From assembly GCA_947652115.1 (NCBI GenBank), contig OX393562.1, positions 15,833,217-15,897,216 of the forward strand: a stretch of 64,000 nucleotides of DNA. Reading direction: 5' to 3'. Each line of letters opens with the position of its first letter. Position 1 is the stretch's first letter. This document shows, piece after piece, positions 24,740-35,034 of this stretch. Both the position numbers and the translations under genes were made by a program. The stretch comes from Blastomussa wellsi. Its lineage: Eukaryota > Cnidaria > Anthozoa > Scleractinia > Plerogyridae. The notes below the pieces were generated by a model. The model was not told the origin of the DNA. It searched no databases and worked only from the letters and a program-made list of their open reading frames with translations.

Positions 24740-24959
24740 CTTTTATTAACCTGTTTAACTTAGGTCTCGTGCACCATTTGTTACAACAGATTGCTAACTG
24801 AAGAATTTGTGATTATTTTGAATTTGACAGCATCACATAACTAGTTACTTTGAGCACTCCAGCTCAGATTACCAGGTGGAGTTGTTGAAAGAAAATGATG
24901 GCGAGAATGTAGAAGAATTGCCAGCCAATGATGAGGATGAAGCCATGACAGAAATATAG
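9896..24959 (+). CDS. SLF2: SLF2/FAM178-like SMC5-SMC6 recruitment factor, 11 coding exons
   Basis: Probable nuclear protein that recruits the SMC5-SMC6 complex to damaged DNA (known role of SLF2). Exons: 9896-9933, 10795-10838, 11913-13211, 14867-14991, 15612-15866, 17110-17544, 18413-18634, 22093-22221, 23241-23327, 23904-23975, 24831-24959. All junctions have GT-AG sites and all phases agree, giving an uninterrupted 944-aa frame. Residues 14-21 (NQEITKFF) resemble a PIP-box-like FF motif, in the same N-terminal position as an IxxFF motif I recall in vertebrate SLF2. Residues 28-400 are acidic, Ser-rich and disordered. A charged helix (KLSFDKLIAEKAKHRERD) leads into the conserved helical C-terminal half from about residue 450 (DLRDCTLPQDIKKFL, then EVAEWLFQIMCRHRD). 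The start at 9896 is the only ATG whose frame fits exon 2; ATGs at 9845 and 9862 would be upstream ORFs. AATAAA signals lie at 25089 and 25353. The family name is from recall of FAM178 features. Confidence 0.8.
11308..11367. repeat. Paired TGACGTACT palindromes in intron 2 of the SLF2-like gene
   Basis: TGACGTACT-C-AGTACGTCA (11308-11326) is a perfect 9-base-arm palindrome with a 1-base spacer, and a near copy, TGACGTACTGAGTAAGTCA, lies at 11349-11367. TGACGT is the core of CRE/bZIP sites, but a role inside this intron is only a possibility. Confidence 0.45.
13500..14523. mobile_element. TIR element, about 1.02 kb, in intron 3 of the SLF2-like gene
   Basis: Long terminal inverted repeats of about 44 bp: the left end starts tgtgtggttccagaaaatat and the right end is its complement. 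Subterminal blocks of aatttcc flanked by ccccacccc-type runs are repeated several times inside. No transposase frame is visible and no clean target duplication is seen. A matching right end alone occurs at about 21560-21602. Confidence 0.75.
15960..16330. repeat. Dispersed intronic repeats
   Basis: Bases about 15960-16140 resemble about 24050-24210 in the same orientation (cagtcaattcctaaat, ggccagccaatcctggctaatg versus aaccagccagtcctgactaatg). Bases 16220-16300 resemble bases 232-310. All are in introns of the SLF2-like gene or in its flank. Confidence 0.5.
16331..17109. other. Intron 5 remainder, no gene seen
   Basis: Contains low-order repeats of aaaatctgg / ggaaattttcc type at 16555-16700. 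Short ORFs have no recognisable domain. Confidence 0.4.
18790..19197. repeat. 149-bp tandem repeat, about 2.7 copies
   Basis: The string ggttcttttcagaactactt starts at 18821, 18970 and 19119, an exact 149-base period, and the copies are almost identical. Each unit contains accgttggctacttcatg, which also occurs inside the MITE at 20490-21107 (about 20713), so the unit probably derives from that element. It lies in intron 7 of the SLF2-like gene. Confidence 0.85.
19251..21602. repeat. Composite repeat block in intron 7 of the SLF2-like gene
   Basis: Starts with a run of 15 G (19251-19265) followed by degenerate aatcccagt / aatcccattt blocks, which recur at 21305-21410 near the right end. It contains a foldback at 19390-19457 (gacgccatgttggatgac against gtcatccaacatggccgtc) and the MITE at 20490-21107. 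The right edge carries the TIR end seen at 14523. This is probably nested insertions. Confidence 0.5.
20490..21107. mobile_element. MITE with TTAA target duplication, 618 bp
   Basis: Terminal inverted repeats CCCATTGACTCC / GGAGTCAATGGG are flanked by TTAA at 20486-20489 and 21108-21111. An ORF of 138 codons (20437-20853) enters from the flank and covers much of the left half; it matches no protein I know and its start lies outside the element, so I do not call it a gene. A piggyBac-type origin is inferred from the TTAA. Confidence 0.75.
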
Positions 24960-27900
24960 GAAACAGATTAACAGCAGTTCAAGATGGAAAGTCTATACCG
25001 TCTGAAAACACTGACAGCGATGGCTGGACCTGATCATCAACAAATCTTTGTTGCCGCAATCTTGTTAGCAAAGCAAACAGAAGCATAATAAAAATAGTTT
25101 GTGCCTAAGCTTACATTTTGTAAGCACAAGAAAACAAATCCATTTGTTGTTCTTGTTTGTATGTCTGTAATAATTTGTCAGTGATTTCTAGTCTGAGGTC
25201 AACGTTATTTGTTGATTATGCTCTTTCTTGAGTGTTCACAATTATCATATTTTGCTTATAAAACTGCTGCCCTTATTCTTTGTGCTTAACATTATGAGTC
25301 GCTAGTGAAAAAAAAAAGCCTAAAAGCGATTATTGTTGCATTTCCTTTGTAAAATAAACAATGGTTTTATCAGTTGTTTTTTAATTGTATTATTTTATTT
25401 CTTATGTGCCTGTGAAATAAAACTTATTTCAAATAAATTAAAATTAACATCTAACATACCAATGTATTAATTAAAGAGTTGTTAATACCAGTAATAATAT
25501 GCGGTTCACAGAGATTTTGTTTTATTAATTTTGAGACAAGAGTTTCTGGGGTGGGGGAATTAGAGGTAGAAGGTTTTGTTTGTTAAGTTAGTGTTATTGA
25601 ATTATCTGCTTCATGATTTTTGGATCTGAAATAGCACCAAGTGATCCATGTGAGTAATCATTTCTCCTTTCTTGGCAACAACCCCATGAAAAGTAACAGA
25701 ATGTAAGTTGTGCAACTGCTTTAGTGTATGCAGTAGGCCAGCAAAAAGTTTACATTTTTTTTTCAAATACAAAAATTTAACAACAGAATTCCCACCCAAT
25801 GTTACTATTATTAATAATTCTATAAACAATACATGCACACCTTTGCACAATGGTATACAAGTTACAACCAACATGTTGAGTTCCATGCATTAGTCTGCTG
25901 AACAAAATTATTTTCAAAATAGGATTCTTGTTTAACTTTTACCTTTTTATTTTGATTTACATTATACAACTATTCTGCGTTGTATTTTTTATTATTGACC
26001 AGTAATAATTATTAGAAAAATGTGTTCTGACTCTTGCATGACATTTGGTTTTGCAGAACATTTATGTACTAGTATATTTTGATAAACGGAATCATAACTA
26101 CATGTACCAGGAAATACACAGTGCCATTACTATTATACACTACATTTGAAAAAATATATTGTAAATATACTATATACTTCTGTTTTATCACTGAACACTA
26201 TTTTCTTAACAAGTGAAACAATGCTTGAAGTTAGTATCTGTAAATGAAAAAAAAGTTATAAATTAATTTTTTTCTTGTCTTGCCAAGTCCAACAGTGAAA
26301 TACCTTGTGGATTAAAACTGCAAAAGAAACAAAATAAAACAGTTGAGTTATTTTTTTACTTTTATTTGAAAAAGAAAAACTTCTAGACACTTTGATTCAT
26401 GAGTCAAGTGTTGACCACTTTGGATACCCAGAATCGGGCCTGCTAACAGTTTTGTGAACCCCTGCACCACCCACTACATGCACCTGTCTGTGGACAGGAG
26501 GTTTTCTTCAGAACCCCCTCCCCCACTCTCAGGGAGTTCCAATGATCCTTTCTGTAGGGGCAGTATAGTGATAATAATAGGCCATACTCGTATTCTCGTT
26601 ATTGGACTGTAACTAGCTTTAAATGAAGGCTAATGCGGGTGAATATCATTAAAAATAGGTTTATGTCAGATGCATTTGAAAAGATTCCCCCGCATTAGCC
26701 TCCATTGCAAGCTAGTTCTAGTACAATACCGAGAACATGAATATGAACTATTATTATCCAACTATGCTACGTAGAGTACAAATATCATGCGGTATTTGTA
26801 CTCCAGAGAACAGGTTAGAAATTTGCCTGCGTGGACATAACAATTTGGTGTGTTGAGAATTTTTACTTGTTGTTTGCATTTTGACTCGCCCAACAGGCTC
26901 GTCAAAATACGGCACAACTCATAAAAATACTCAGCGATACTACACAACAAAACGTCTAACAAGATTTATTTATTTTCTGCAACTACACATTGGAACTAAT
27001 TTTAATCTTTTCTCTAACTTGTATTTGCATTACATGTACATCTGGCAGGCGAGGGCTACTCTGCCTGAAATATAATATTATAAGCTTTATTAACTTTAAT
27101 ATACTTAGTTAAAAATCATAAAATCTGATTGGTTAATGCTAAGCACTTCACTGTTACACCAGCCATGAGGTTAATAAGCATCTGTTAATTAGAAAACATT
27201 AACTGTTGCACAGCTAAACTAAATTGATGTCCGAGTTTCTTACTCATACATGTAGGGCCATTCTAGGGTAAGACAGGTGTACAAATGTACAAATTGGCAC
27301 CAGTGAAGCCAGCAGTGACTACAATGTACAACACAATGTACCTTGTTTGTCTTGAAGTAATATGACCCTGACATGGTTCGTGATCTGTTGGGAGAGGGTG
27401 CCTGAATCACAGTTCCAACTTTTTCTGGAATACAGTTGCCTGACTTTCTACCACTTGGGCACCAGCTCCTGTAACAGTGAACATGGTAACTGAGAAACGT
27501 CAGATATGGCTTCTCGCTAGCCTGCCTGGCAGGCGTAAAGAAGGGGAGGGAGAGGGAGGGAAAATGCGCAAGGGAAAAGGAAAGGGGAAAAAGGAAACGC
27601 CTGCCTAAGAGCCCAAATTTTGGTATTACACCCACCAATTTTCTAGTTATTTGCTTACGTATTCTTTAAACAAACTGTCACAGTAATGCTTATTGGAAAG
27701 TGTTTCCCTGCGGCGAAGCTGGATGTGACAAAATGAATTTTGTTTTACCTTGGGTCATGCAATCATGATTCATGGAATGTCCACAACTCCAGTCTCACAA
27801 AGAGTTCAAGGGTATTACTGTAGAACATTTTTATTTCAGGTTATCTGCCTTTGTAAACCAGATGAAACTGAACAGTTTTTAGATTTTTATGCAATAAATC

Positions 27901-28094
27901 AAGGCAAGTGTGAGCTTTGTACGTAAAATATACACGTATAAGTAAATTCATTTTTAAACAGGCGTTTAGCTCCCTAATCATACTCATGCACTACAGAAAA
28001 AGATGAAATGCGCATGTTTATTTTATTTTACCAACAAGTCTGCAATGCGTGCAAAGGGCTAACAGCCACTCACATCTCTGTATGCATTGCAAGC
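24960..28094. other. Convergent intergenic region, SLF2-like to MAP9-like
   Basis: Holds the 3'UTRs of the two convergent genes: AATAAA at 25089 and 25353 for the plus-strand gene and its complement TTTATT at 28017-28022 for the minus-strand gene. A foldback at about 26612-26717 pairs aactagctttaaatgaaggc with its complement. A purine-rich block at 27540-27605 is bounded by gcaggcgt / acgcctgc. The 132-codon minus-strand ORF at 27240-27638 spans that block and has no domain, so it is not called. Confidence 0.55.
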
Positions 28095-31000
28095 CTACAA
28101 AGATTTGCGAGTGTTGGTGTGATAAAGCCAATCTACAGTAGACGTGACAGGCTTGCAGTCAGCATACCTTTGTGTTAATGTTGGAGGAGGAGGTCCCCCA
28201 CGTGGTTTCCCCTTTTTCTCTACCCAGGATTGATAACATTCTGCACACTGAATGCTTCTTTCGTACTTCTCGTCCTCTTCCTTCATGGTGTTCTTGTTTT
28301 CATCCTTCTTCTTCTTCTTCATTTCCTCTTTGATCTTCTCATCCTTGTTCTTTTTCCTGCATTAAACAATAAAAGCTTTCAAAATCAGAAACCTGTTACC
28401 TAAGAGTAGCTTAGCATATCATTCTGTTTCATGTATGCATATGGGCTTCACGAGACTGTTGCATGTATGCATATGGGCTTCATGAGCCTTGGTTTTCCAG
28501 TTTTCTCAACGTAGTACACTGTATGTACTGAGTGTACAGCAAGGAGCCCAAAAGCAAAGTGTGACTACTCCCAGTTTGCTCTTGACTGGATAAAACTTAC
28601 ACAGAAATTTCTGGGGGATGTGCAAATACACACATACCAGATTTGCATAATTATTATGTTTCTGCAGCATGCAGTTTGCCATGCTTAATGTACATGTATC
28701 CTCTAGTAATTGTCGATGTTTCAAATATTGCATATACATGATTGTACTGTTTAGCTGAAACAAGTACTTAAAAATTCAAGCTGCATATGAAATTGTGTTA
28801 AAGGTTGAAGCTATTGTCTTAAGAGAACTCACCAATTGTCGAAAACTTTTTGTGCACTCACACTTCGGTCTTGCTTATCTTCTTCCTCTTTCTTTTTCTT
28901 GTTACGCTGTTCCTCTCTCTTCTTCTGGTGTTCGTCTTTAAGTTCTTCATCCTTCTTTGCTTTCCAAGATTCAAAGTACTTTTTGGCATCTCTTGCTTTA
29001 AGGTTTTTCTCCTTTTGCTTTTCCAGTTCTTTTTCCAACAACTCTTTTTTCTTGACATTCTTTGCTTTGTTTTCTTCTTGTTTCTGCTCATTCCAGGATT
29101 CAAATGCTCTCTTTGCCTGGGAAGGGCAAGAAGAATTTTCAAAATGTTACTATCAAAATCACTCGAGTGGTATACTTAAAATGCAGTTGCTAAATTTCAT
29201 CTTGTGCTGCGCCAATCTGGATCACGTGAATTAAAAACTTTTATCACGTGGACACTTTATTTATCGGAAAGCCAACAGAAAGCTTCATGACGTTCAGATA
29301 CTCTCTGCTGCAAAACAGTTTGAAACACATTAAAATTAAACAAAACCTGCCTTTCTTTCAAACTGAATACATCTCGTCAGTTTTCAGACACTGTTGGCTT
29401 GGTAGAATTATTATTGTTGACATAAATTCTGAAAAAACTATATTTACATCGCTATCAAGCGACACATCATCACTGACAGGACACTTGCAAATATGAACCA
29501 TGTGACAATATTTTTTCAGATCATGTTTAGAATCGAACTACTTCGAGTTCAAATTGCTAACTGCAGTTTTACCACTCTTACTAGTATGCGCATAAGCCGG
29601 CTAGTGGCCATCCAGCTGGAGCTTAGCATGAAGTGATATCATAATTATTATACCTCTAGTAGTATTCCTAACCCCCCCCCCCCCCCTGGATGGGATGCTA
29701 GGCCGCAGCAGGGTTATCCCCAGCAATACATTTGCTGGTACCCATTTACACTGTACACAACTTGGTGGAGAGAGAAACAGTATGAGAGTAAAGTGTCTAG
29801 TTGTGAAAGAACACAATGTGGTGGCCTGGCCAGGGCTTGAACCCAGATCGTCTCCCCATATTAACAAGTTTGGTAATGTCTATTACCTGTATTTTCAATT
29901 CTAAAGTTATTGATTTTTCAAGCACTTTATTTAGTGAACAATTTACAAATAGCAATTTTGTAACAATTTAGCTTTTACGTTACTAACTCATAATAAACTA
30001 GATTTTGGTGTTGTGCAAAATAAATCATATACATGTGCATTCAGAGAGGGAAAAGATAAAGTTCAGACATGGCATAAAAAAATAACCTGAGAGAAATTTG
30101 TATTTCTAACAGTAAACTGAGGCTAAAACTGTGGATATCAATTTAACTAAAATTACTGCTGAACCAAATCATCCCATAACAAGACTGGTACACAATAGGC
30201 TAAAATTTACCATTTTTTTACGTTGACGTTCTTCCTGTTCTTTTTCCTCAAGTTTCTTCTTCTCGGCAGACTTGCTGGCCAGTTGTTCCTTCACTCTAAC
30301 ACTTTTCTTTGCCATCCACTCACCAAACACTGCCTGACGTATTGACGTGGTGTCCATCAAGCCATCATGTTGTGATCCCCATGCACTACCACTTTGAGAC
30401 CATATCTCTGGACTGGTACCTCTTAAATTTGTCATTGACGAGGACCTCTTTGGTGTAAGAGTTCCACCATGAGAAGTGTTGTTAATAGTGTCTGTCCAAA
30501 GGTCTCCATGTGCCTCTCTAGTGTGTGGTGATCGAGTCATTGTATGTATTGCTTGATTGGCCTTTAAGGGAACAGACCTACCACCACCTGGAATATTAAA
30601 TGCCAAAAAATTTTATATCGACTGATTTGTTGTTCAGTAGGTTGGTCGGTTGGTTGTTCGATCATTGGCCTTTTTTGCAGGAAGGGCATTTTGAGCAGTT
30701 TGTACAATGTACATGTAAGCTGTAAAATCAAGTGCATGCTTGTGTTGTAGGCTCTGAAATTTGCATCTATATTTCACTGCTACTGTACTTATATATTTGT
30801 CCTATACTGTCTGGTTGTTTGTCTGGCTATCTAATTGTCTGTCTTGTCTGTCCATCTGTTTTTGTCTTTGTTCTTTCCCTGCTTGTCCTACTGTTTGTCT
30901 GCAGTAATTTTATACATCACCTATATTTTAAAAATATATTTTTAATATCTCTATATATACTTTATTTAATTCTACTGTTTGTCTGCAGCAATTTTATATA

Positions 31001-34000
31001 TTAATGATATCTTAAGAATATTTTTTTTAATATTTTTATATATACTTTATTTAATCTTATATTATATCTATTATATTAATTTATAGTGTCCACAATTAGC
31101 TCTTAGCTAAATACCCTGACACTCAAATAAAGTTTATGTATGTATGTATGTATGTATGTATGTATGTATGAATACAGATGCCCCTTAGGGCTTGTCACTG
31201 TTTGTGTGCAGTAAAGGCGTCCTTTCCTGCAAATTCTGAACTGTCTAGAAGAAATGAGTGGTGGCTGTGTTCACAGGCTATAGTTGGGTAGCTCGTGATC
31301 TGTTGCTAAAGGTCACAGACTTGACACATTACGACATACAGTAGCGGGAGCCGTGATAAGCCTGTCAACTCCTTTGTTAACCTCATTGTAAAAACATTGT
31401 TAGCTCTCTACTGTACATAATAATTATATTCTAGCCAAGTCCCTAGCATAACTGCTGAGCATAGCCCATGTACTCAAAAAGGCATAAAATGTCGACTGAA
31501 TCAGCAGATTGTTCTTACATCTGCTAACATGGACATAGAGTGCACTGTCTTACTGAAGTGCTACTTTCTGATTGTTCTGAGAATGATACTTGTGAGGTTT
31601 TTCAGCAAGAGTTGCACTTGATGGTTACTTCCTGCAGTTACTTGTTTCTCATACAATCATGTGTACACATGTATTTACAAGAAACATACATGTATAATTT
31701 CTATCCAAACAAGGAGAAAAACATGAAATTCACAGTACTGTAACCCATGAGAGCTATTTCACTCTGGTCCAAAATATTACCTGTGTCAAAAGGTGGTGCA
31801 GCGCCTTTCTTTTTAAGGTCTCTTTCATCTTGGGTTTCAATAATGTTTTCTGATGAAGGAACATGCTCTTCAAAGCTCTCTGTTATATCAGATTGGGCCT
31901 TCAACTTGGTCATAAAGGCACCTTTTTTAGCACTCACAGGTCTCTGTGGAGTGAGGCTCTTTTTTAACGGCACTCTCTGTGCCCCTTGTTCTATTGGTTC
32001 AGAATGTGTTTTCTTTGTAGGTGACCCCTGCCTGGTTGGAAGTGTCTCAAGACTTGTTGCTTTCTTCATCAGAGCACTACCTGGGCGCTTCATGTGGTTG
32101 CCTTCCTCTTCTGATTGTTCATGTTTTTCCATAGGATTGTCAACCATCATGCGTCTGCGAGGTGATGGCTTTGGTGCTTCACTTCGTGCTACAGATTCCT
32201 TGTTAGGATCTCTAAATTCCTTGTTGCGACTTTGTTCTTCTGTATAGTAATTCCTTTTACTACCAAACAAACCTTTTCTGTTAACCTCTCTTGTATCATC
32301 ACCTTCACTTTCCTCAGAAGAGTCTGACCTTGCTACTGAAATTACAGGTCGACCTTTGACCTTCTTCAACTGCTCTTGTCTCAAGTTTCCATCTTGCTCA
32401 ATTTTTGATCGATCTGTTCTGTCTACAAATGAGTCATTATCCTCAAATGCAGAAGTTCTGATTACAGGAATCTGAGGTCTAGGGCGATTTTCTTGTGATT
32501 CGTCTTGTGCCTTTTTCCTTCTTGAAGGAGCTACAGGTTTATCACGAGTAGTTTCAGTCTTTTCATAATTAAGCACTCCTGAACCTCTCTCCAACTTTTT
32601 CGTCCTTTCATATTCTTGAACATCAGAGTCTTGTTCAAATAACTTTAACCTTCCTTCTCTTGGGGACAACACAGGTCTTGATCGTGGCACAGGCCTGGGT
32701 GAAGCCATGTCTTGTGAAGAGCTCTTTTCTTGATGCTGTCGTGGTGATGTCCTTGGGGGTGGAACTGGATGTCTGTCTTTTGTTTCCTTTGCTTTGATTG
32801 GCCACGTTATAGCCGAAATATCCTCCCCATCTTCATCTGATGACTGCTGTGAAGTAGTCACTGGGTGACCTTCAAAATGTGAACGTCTAGCTGAAACAGC
32901 AGAGCGAGGTCTGGGGGCTGGTTTTCGTTGTCCTGCATGAAGACAAAAGCCAACACAGGTACACATGTAACTCGATTGTAAATATTTATTTTCTTCACCT
33001 TCTAATTGTGCACCTGCATGTATCAATATGTTAAGTCAGTGTGGGGGGAGGAGGAGGCCGGGCATAGGTGGGACATTTGAACTGATTTTCTGTTCAAATG
33101 CCCTATCCCAGGGCATTTGTGGATTGTCAAAGTACATGTAGCAACTAAAAGTCAATAAGATGTTGCTACATGTAGAAAGACAATTAAAACAGTCCAAAGT
33201 CCCCACTACGGGACGATAACTACTGTCAAATCCCTGATCTATACCTAACCTCCCTTTGGCTTCACATGGCATGTACTAAAGCCGGGGTGTTCCGGTGTTC
33301 ATGGTTTTAGTACATGCCGCTTGACATTGATAGGGACATTCTCAATAATTAATAATTAATAATTGATCGAGTTAAAACAAAGAAAATCATAACCGTGAAG
33401 GCGGTTTGGATACCCGATCCTAATTAGCATAGATTTTGACGATTTTATTTCTCCGTTTACTCCTTAGTTTTTGCTTCGATTGAGAAGATATATCAAACAC
33501 TCGAGACAGTGTTTCATCGGCTATCCAACTCTCTTCTCGGTGTTTGGATATCCCGATGAAACACTGTCTCTCGTGTTTGATACATTACTTAAAGCATTGA
33601 GGACAGACCTGTTCTACAGGGTAATATGACTGATCACGTTAAATTTGCAGTATTGCACACTAAATGAACATACAGATTCAATAATTATTTCAAGTCTTGT
33701 CAGCAATAAACATAAGCTTACCCTTGTCGTCGCGATGTGAATATTTATCTTGTGACACCTGTCTCTCTACTGAAGTTCCTTTTATTAACTCCACAGATCC
33801 TTTCTTTTCTTTGGAGCTTGATGCTCTGAACAATCCGTCAAGAGAGCCCCCAGCTGGCCCTGCAGAAGAGCGATTTATCCTTCCTTGAGAGTTCTCTTCA
33901 TCAGAATCCGAGTCGCTCAGCTCATGGCTACCAAACGACACTCGTTTCGATGCACTTCGTTTATCGGGGAAATCATCGTCACTTTCGTGCAAATTCCCTT

Positions 34001-34055
34001 CCCCCACGGAGCCATAAGTCACTTTTTGTTTAACTAAAGTCCTCCTGTTGCTCAT
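28095..34055 (-). CDS. MAP9: MAP9-like microtubule-associated coiled-coil protein, five exons
   Basis: Probable microtubule/spindle or ciliary protein (known role of MAP9/ASAP). Exons in coding order: 34055-33722, 32932-31781, 30587-30211, 29116-28833, 28356-28095. Phases 1, 1, 0 and 2 all agree; total 802 aa. Residues 1-495 are disordered, rich in Ser, Pro, Arg and acidic stretches. Residues about 575-770 form a Lys/Glu-rich helix with five tryptophan motifs: VFGEWMAKK (W586), AFESWNEQK (W629), YFESWKAKK (W672), VFDNW (W716, codon split by the last intron) and CYQSWVEKK (W760). They are 43-44 residues apart. The same FExWxxKK pattern is what I recall in MAP9; CCDC181 has similar motifs and is the alternative. 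The tail after the last motif is Pro-rich and ends TNTRKSL. The start at 34055 (MSNRRTL) is the only ATG in the open part of exon 1. TTTATT at 28017 would be the poly(A) signal. Confidence 0.78.
29680..29870. repeat. SINE-like dispersed repeat copy A (intron 4 of the MAP9-like gene)
   Basis: The string tggatgggatgctagg...gggttatccccagca...gctggtacccatttacac, ending in ggccagggcttgaaccc, is matched by a second copy at about 44528-44690. The ggcttgaaccc end resembles a tRNA B-box on the opposite strand, which hints at a tRNA-derived SINE; this is inference. A C-run at 29672-29686 precedes it. Confidence 0.55.
30600..31780. other. Intron 2 of the MAP9-like gene
   Basis: No exon seen. Contains low-complexity tgtctgtctg-rich sequence (30800-30905), two similar AT-rich blocks around 30890-31080, and a (tgta)n microsatellite at about 31136-31170. 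Confidence 0.5.
33268..33318. repeat. Short perfect hairpin
   Basis: ggcatgtactaaa (33268-33280) pairs with tttagtacatgcc (33306-33318). It lies in intron 1 of the MAP9-like gene. Confidence 0.7.
33491..33582. repeat. Foldback element, 92 bp
   Basis: tatcaaacactcgagacagt... pairs with ...actgtctctcgtgtttgata; the arms are about 38 bases with few mismatches. It lies in intron 1 of the MAP9-like gene. Confidence 0.75.
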
Positions 34056-34427
34056 ATTTTCGTGTTCAAAACTATTTACATAATAAAATTTGACCGTTGA
34101 TAGCGTGCCGACCTGCACACCATTCACGATTCGGATACCATGTTGAATTCCAGCAAGTCTTTCTTTCACTGATTTTGAAAAGATGGTTATCACTTTCAGT
34201 TTTAGCTAGAGTGAATAAATAAATTTTCTATCAATTGGCATAAAGCGACAAAAATATTTTGCTTAACGGAAAATTAAACGCCAAACAACAAAAGGTAAAC
34301 GTTAAAAAATGCGAAATTTACATTTTCCATGGTTATGCTTTGCATCCAAGCCTGCGACTGGAAGGCCAGGATGCTATCGGGAACAAAATGGCGGGCGAAA
34401 GGAGACCGGAAAGATCACACGTTTTTC
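34056..34427. promoter_or_regulatory. Bidirectional promoter region
   Basis: The start codons of the MAP9-like gene (34055, minus) and the RCCD1-like gene (34428, plus) are only 372 bases apart, head to head, so both promoters and 5'UTRs must fit here. No TATA box is obvious. An out-of-frame ATG at 34388 (16 codons, ends before the main frame proper) could act as an upstream ORF for RCCD1. In-frame ATGs at 34329 and 34371 would lengthen that protein. Confidence 0.6.
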
Positions 34428-34993
34428 ATGGATAAATCCGAACAGGAAATAACCTCAAGGCCAGGTTTGAACACCAAGGGAAGCTTTCAATGTTTCGGTT
34501 TTGGATACAATGGCTTCACACAAATCACCCCTCACAAAAGTGTCAGCAAAGAACACGAAGTGGAGACTCTTCAACCGCGCTCTTGTGTGGCTGAAACTCC
34601 TGTTCCTTTGAGTATTGACTGTGTTAGTAGTATTGTGGCATCTTGGTCAAACACCTTTTATTTGAAAGGTAGGACTTATTTCGACCTGTGGTTTAATATT
34701 CAATTTTCCTTAGAATATGTTTGCTGGACTACTGTATCTCCACATTTTCTAAATTCTGCATTTTGAAGTTTCAGTTAGCTGCATACTTTCAAGAAATAGA
34801 TTATTTGCACAAAATACAGGATCTCTTCTCTGCAAAGCCTCCAGATGTATGCAAACAAATACTGGACAGAGGGTAGTCTCCTTCGCAGCTCGTTATTTGG
34901 GATGTCACCCAACACTACATGTAGCTCCTCTTAAAGAAACTCTGCTCACATCCAAGCAACTTTCCTTTCCTACAGTGTATTACGTTTGTATAG

Positions 34994-35034
<41 letters not shown>

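Noticed and set aside
27240..27638. 132-codon minus-strand ORF
   Set aside because: Low-complexity, no domain, and overlaps a purine-rich repeat block in a convergent 3' region.
28829..29234. Hydrophobic plus-strand ORFs opposite the MAP9-like exon
   Set aside because: Antisense shadows of Lys/Glu-rich coiled-coil codons; they look like membrane proteins only by composition.
31139..31170. Possible structured element at the tgta repeat
   Set aside because: Simple tetranucleotide microsatellite.
34820..34998. Open 60-codon segment with good acceptor and donor between RCCD1-like exons 1 and 2
   Set aside because: Its length (179) breaks the RCCD1 frame, whereas 34668 joins 35655 perfectly, and its sequence pairs with 35435-35462 as part of an inverted-repeat element.
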